Positions 60,598 to 64,000 of a DNA stretch of 64,000 bases are shown here, in pieces. Numbering within the stretch: position 1 is the first letter of the stretch; each line of letters opens with the position of its first letter. Where the stretch lies: assembly GCF_000328475.2 (NCBI RefSeq), contig NC_026478.1, positions 1,674,001-1,738,000 on the forward strand. Direction: 5' to 3'. A program made the translations under genes and the position numbers. The notes beneath the pieces are model-generated. The model saw only the letters and a list, made by a program, of their open reading frames with translations. It was not told where the DNA came from and did not search any database. The stretch comes from Mycosarcoma maydis. Lineage: Eukaryota; Basidiomycota; Ustilaginomycetes; Ustilaginales.

Positions 60598-63207
60598 TCA
60601 AACTCCACCACGGGCCTGCTTTTTGGGAGGCTTGTCGCTGCTGGTGCTTGCCTCGGTCTTGACTTCGACCGCAGGAGGTGCTTTGAATGTAACCGTCGAC
60701 TCGACAGCATCCAGATCGCCAATATTGAGCACACTCAGCTTTCGGTCTGCCTGCGAGATGGCGAGCTGATGGCGCTTTGCTAGAGGCTGCAGCTTGGTTC
60801 CGTCCTCTTCGCCCTTCTCTCCATACTCCTGCTTGGTCTCGACCATGTCGTAGATGTCCTTCCATGCAATATCAAATATTGGACCTCCTCCTTGGTACTG
60901 CTGCACTAGAGCGCCGTTGTCGACGCGCGAGATGATGACCTTCTTGTCAATGCCGCCCGTGGCGAGGTAGCGAGCACACGGACTGAATCGCAACGTGTAG
61001 ACATTGTCCTCGTGTGCGTCGATGACGCGCAGACAGTCACCATTATCGGCATTCCACAGCCTGGCGGTCCAGTCAAAAGAGCTGGTAGCCAGCATCCTGG
61101 GTTGATCCGGATTGGCTGAGCCAGGACCGGTGGGACACCATGCGAGAGCGTAGAGCTCCTTCTTGTGGCCGGCAAGCGTTAGCCGCAATCCCTTGTTGGG
61201 ACCTTTAGCTGTGGTGGTGAGAAGGGTCGATGCAGCGCCCAAGTTTGATGCTAGGCCTGTCTGCCCGTTGCTTCCTGGCGCCGGTGAATTGCGTTCTTTG
61301 TTGGTGGCGTTGGCCGTTGCTGCGCCACTGCCTATAGAGCCAGGCGTGGCACGGTCTTTTTCGCGGTCGCGGTCGCGGTCACCAGTGTTTTCCTCGGCTG
61401 TTCTCTGCGTACCATCTTCGTCCACATCCATTCCTTCCAAATGTGCGCTTCCGCCTCGGCGCTGAGATGCGCGCTTGCGAAGGTGATCTCCTGCCGACCC
61501 GGTAGCACCGGCAGATGCTCCGCTTGCACCACTCGAGCCGATGTCGAGAGCCCAAATCTTGGCCGTCGTGTCATCTGAAACGGAGGCCAGAAGCGTCTGC
61601 GAAGGATCAAAGCGGATTGCATTGACCTCGTCCGTGTGACCCTTGAACGACTTGACCGGTTTTGGCTCACCAAGCTTGCACAAATTGATGCTGTTGTCCG
61701 CGGAACACGAGGCAAAATAGGTATCTGAAACCGAAGGACTCAGACCGTGCGGCATGGGCGGTGGTGCATCCGATGAAGACTTGGGTTTGAGCGAGCCATC
61801 GGCGGTTGACAACCATTCGACGTCGAGAACACTGTCGCTGTGGAGTGGGAATGTGTGCCTAGGCTTGCCGCTGTTGAGATCCCACACGATGATGGTGCCA
61901 TCTGCGCTGCCTGTGAGCAGCATGTTACCCTTGCGGTTCCAGCGAACGCTTATCACGGGGCCCTGGTGCATTGACATGACGAGATGTAGATCGCCTTGAG
62001 GTGTCCAGAGCCGGACGATACCATCGTACGAGCCCGAGGCAAGCAGAGTTCCATCTGGATTCCAGTCAAGCGTCGAAATGTCCTTGCTCTGCGTGGCAGG
62101 CAGATGCTTGCAGATGGTCGGCGCATCTGGCGATTCACCGGCATTCTCGGGCACCTCCCAGATGCGCACGGTGGCATCACCACCCCCGGACGCCAGCATG
62201 TTGGGCACGGATGGATTCCAAGCAGAGATGAATACTTCGCCCGTGTGACCTGCCAATGTTGTTATCTGTGCATCCTCGATAAAGTTGTCACCCTTTGGTT
62301 GCGGTGCTGGCGCCTTTGGATCTTTGCCCTTGTCTGCCCGCTTCTTGCTTGCTTCGCCATTTTCGCCAGCTGATGACTTTCCACCCTTTTTCTTCTTGCT
62401 ACTACCGGTGTCCTTGTCCTTGGCTGCCTGTTTCTTTTCGACGCCGGGGGATGCCGAGCGAGACTCTGACCCGCCATTCCGACGGTCCTTGCGCGAGGAT
62501 GTGTGTGCATCCTCATCAGTATGCGCTTCCAATGTGACAGCATCATCTGATTTTGCGCCTGCTTCACTCCTACGCACACGCTTGTCCTCCCGGTCTGCGT
62601 CCGAGGTGACCGAGTTGGACGCCTTGCGCTTTGCATCCTTGGGCTTGAAAGTAGCCGATGAAGCGTCATCGTTCTCGACTGCGTCGTCAAGCTTCTTCTT
62701 GGAGGAAGAAGCCACCTTGGAGGATCGATCAGCATCGTCGGGCTGGAGCGATGAGGAGGCTATCAGCTTGGTGGTGTGGACGCCATTGACCGGCCTGGCT
62801 GCAGCGGGAGCAGGAGGAGTTTGCGTTGCGGCTTCTTTGCGCTCAGGTCGGGGTTGCTGTGCGGCGAACACATCAGGTTCGGGTGACAGGCGTGTTGGAC
62901 TCGTTGACGGAGGCGTTGATCGTGGCTTACCGTCGCAGACATGTGGTGGACCGACCAGACGGATGGTGGAAGAACACGGCTTTTCTGTGCCGTCGTCTTG
63001 AATGTGTGCCTCTACTGATGCATAGATGAGACCCTTTTGGAGGAAGCGGACTAGCTGACCAGGCTCGATGATGGCTTCTTTTGATAATGGCTCGTCGTCT
63101 AGACGTGATTCATGGCGTAACGAGAAGGAGGCATGGTGAAAACCAGACTCCTTGAGGTAGTGATACACAAGCAGATTGACTTCTGCTGAGGTGCAGAGAG
63201 GTGCCAT
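60598..63207 (-). CDS. SIF2: LisH-WD40 corepressor subunit, TBL1/Sif2-like
   Basis: This single-exon gene codes for 869 residues from ATG at 63207 (MAPLCTSAEVNLLVYHYLKESGF); the frame extends a few codons upstream to GTG. The N terminus is a LisH motif followed by the F-box-like stretch of TBL1 proteins, with PGQLVRFLQKGLIYASVEAHI near residues 50-75. Residues about 90-310 are charged and low-complexity with several KKKK-type clusters. WD40 repeats run from about 312 to 830, including HTGEVFISAWNP, ISTLDWNPDGTLLASGSYDG, PVISVRWNRKGNMLLTGSADG and NVYTLRFSPCARYLATGGID. About 110 unusual residues (S, A, G, D, R-rich) interrupt the propeller after the repeat ending TTAKIWAL. TBL1/Sif2 is the WD40 subunit of the Set3/SMRT-type histone deacetylase complex in the nucleus. 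The role here is inferred from family. Confidence 0.9.
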   Translation of the reverse strand: MAPLCTSAEVNLLVYHYLKESGFHHASFSLRHESRLDDEPLSKEAIIEPGQLVRFLQKGLIYASVEAHIQDDGTEKPCSSTIRLVGPPHVCDGKPRSTPPSTSPTRLSPEPDVFAAQQPRPERKEAATQTPPAPAAARPVNGVHTTKLIASSSLQPDDADRSSKVASSSKKKLDDAVENDDASSATFKPKDAKRKASNSVTSDADREDKRVRRSEAGAKSDDAVTLEAHTDEDAHTSSRKDRRNGGSESRSASPGVEKKQAAKDKDTGSSKKKKGGKSSAGENGEASKKRADKGKDPKAPAPQPKGDNFIEDAQITTLAGHTGEVFISAWNPSVPNMLASGGGDATVRIWEVPENAGESPDAPTICKHLPATQSKDISTLDWNPDGTLLASGSYDGIVRLWTPQGDLHLVMSMHQGPVISVRWNRKGNMLLTGSADGTIIVWDLNSGKPRHTFPLHSDSVLDVEWLSTADGSLKPKSSSDAPPPMPHGLSPSVSDTYFASCSADNSINLCKLGEPKPVKSFKGHTDEVNAIRFDPSQTLLASVSDDTTAKIWALDIGSSGASGASAGATGSAGDHLRKRASQRRGGSAHLEGMDVDEDGTQRTAEENTGDRDRDREKDRATPGSIGSGAATANATNKERNSPAPGSNGQTGLASNLGAASTLLTTTAKGPNKGLRLTLAGHKKELYALAWCPTGPGSANPDQPRMLATSSFDWTARLWNADNGDCLRVIDAHEDNVYTLRFSPCARYLATGGIDKKVIISRVDNGALVQQYQGGGPIFDIAWKDIYDMVETKQEYGEKGEEDGTKLQPLAKRHQLAISQADRKLSVLNIGDLDAVESTVTFKAPPAVEVKTEASTSSDKPPKKQARGGV

Positions 63208-64000
63208 GTTGTTGACGGTGATGCAGGCCACCCAGTACTACACGGAAGGTGTGGCTAAAGGGCCGGCGGGCATCGAATAGGGGATTTTTGCTGGGTTTGT
63301 CGGAAGAGACCAAGCTAGGTTGATGGTGAAGCGATGTAAATCCACTTAATATGCGTGGTGGGACTGGATCGACTAGGCTCGAGCGCGGTTGACGGTGGTG
63401 AAGGCTTTGGATTGCTTCGATCTGAAAGTGTCCCTATCGAGTGGCGGACGCTAAATTGTCGCTTTCAAGAAAGCGTTCTGGGCCCAGCGTTGGTCGTAGG
63501 GTATCAATAGCAGAGCATGAAAACGTTTTCGATGCCGGCTCCTCGTCTATGCGGCGTCAAAAAGTTGTAAGCTGCGTCGACTGATGTCGTGCTTTTTGTA
63601 GATGGCTGCTATCTCTTGATATTGGGAATCGCTAGTGCTGACGTTCCGCGGAATCGACCAAGGAAAAGACGAAAGGGCTGTTCGAGAAGCCTATGGAGAG
63701 ACAGATGGATGGCACAAACACGCAAAGGGCGAGAGGCGATTACGGCAGGCAAAGGTCGATACGAAACCGAGTGGTAAATGTCGGCCGCGCGGATGGATGC
63801 CAGGGTGGTCGAAGAGGCGAAATGCAGTCAAGGACAAGTTCGCGGATGGGTCGGTAGAGGAGGATGGTAAATGGCGAAGGTGATAACAAAGCACACAATC
63901 TGGCTGGTGGCTGATTGAGGTTACGTTGAAAGGCGCCGTGGAGAAGGAAAGGGAGAAAGAAGCGTTTGGCGCGGAGCTGTCTTCAGTACAAGGGGATCGG
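63208..64000. other. Intergenic region at right window edge
   Basis: This segment holds the promoter region of the TBL1-like gene and extends to the window end. Short purine-rich frames occur but none looks like a gene. No heptamer cluster is seen. Confidence 0.45.

Noticed and set aside
1..64000. CRISPR array, insertion sequence or transposase gene
   Set aside because: The heptamer arrays have no spacer-repeat structure, no transposase or reverse transcriptase frame is present, and the genome is eukaryotic.

Overview
The window is nuclear DNA from a smut fungus (Ustilaginales) and almost certainly carries the b mating-type locus of Ustilago maydis or a very close relative. The evidence is a divergent homeodomain pair, bE (16004-17499, minus) and bW (17700-19905, plus), flanked by a C1D-family gene and by the NatA subunit gene nat1, which is the flank order known for smut b loci. 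With its terminal intron removed, bE codes for exactly 473 residues; read through that intron it codes for 410. Both figures match lengths I recall for the U. maydis protein. Eukaryotic features elsewhere agree: GT-AG introns with CTAAC-like branch sites, fungal-type protein families, and genes closely packed on both strands.

Layout, left to right. 0-15 kb: a NUDCD1-like protein, a spliced alanine-rich LEA-like protein, a DHX29-like DEVH-box helicase, the INO80 subunit Ies1, and the C1D/Rrp47-like factor. 15-23 kb: the b locus, with five perfect copies of the 9-mer ACAAAGGGA (the pheromone response element bound by Prf1 in U. maydis) downstream of bE and inside the bW intron, followed by nat1. 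23-34 kb: a voltage-sensor-like four-helix membrane protein, a PalI/Rim9 pH-sensing protein, the endocytic adaptor Sla2, and an FMN/FAD flavoprotein. 34-45 kb: a long leader and a casein kinase 1 (Hrr25/Hhp type), proteasome lid subunit Rpn5, replication factor Sld2, and an unrecognised acidic protein. 45-48.8 kb: a 3.9-kb region with no convincing gene, rich in short repeats. 48.8-64 kb: a large F-box/LRR protein ending in a CaaX box, glyoxalase II, an AT-hook protein, three-exon RPS5, and a LisH-WD40 TBL1/Sif2-like corepressor.

Most genes are conserved housekeeping genes and the gene order does not suggest co-operation, apart from the b pair. bE and bW are the two halves of a heterodimeric transcription factor that controls dikaryon formation and pathogenic development; they share a short divergent promoter, and the nearby pheromone response elements link them to the a-locus pheromone pathway. 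The most striking unexplained sequence is a heptanucleotide family (CGTGAAT, with a CGTGAGT variant) found as short tandem and inverted copies in nearly every intergenic space and almost never in coding sequence.

Start codons were checked for ATG. Several of the longest open frames begin at GTG or TTG, and for those I moved the start to the first suitable ATG. Exon boundaries come from reading splice signals and phase, not from transcripts.
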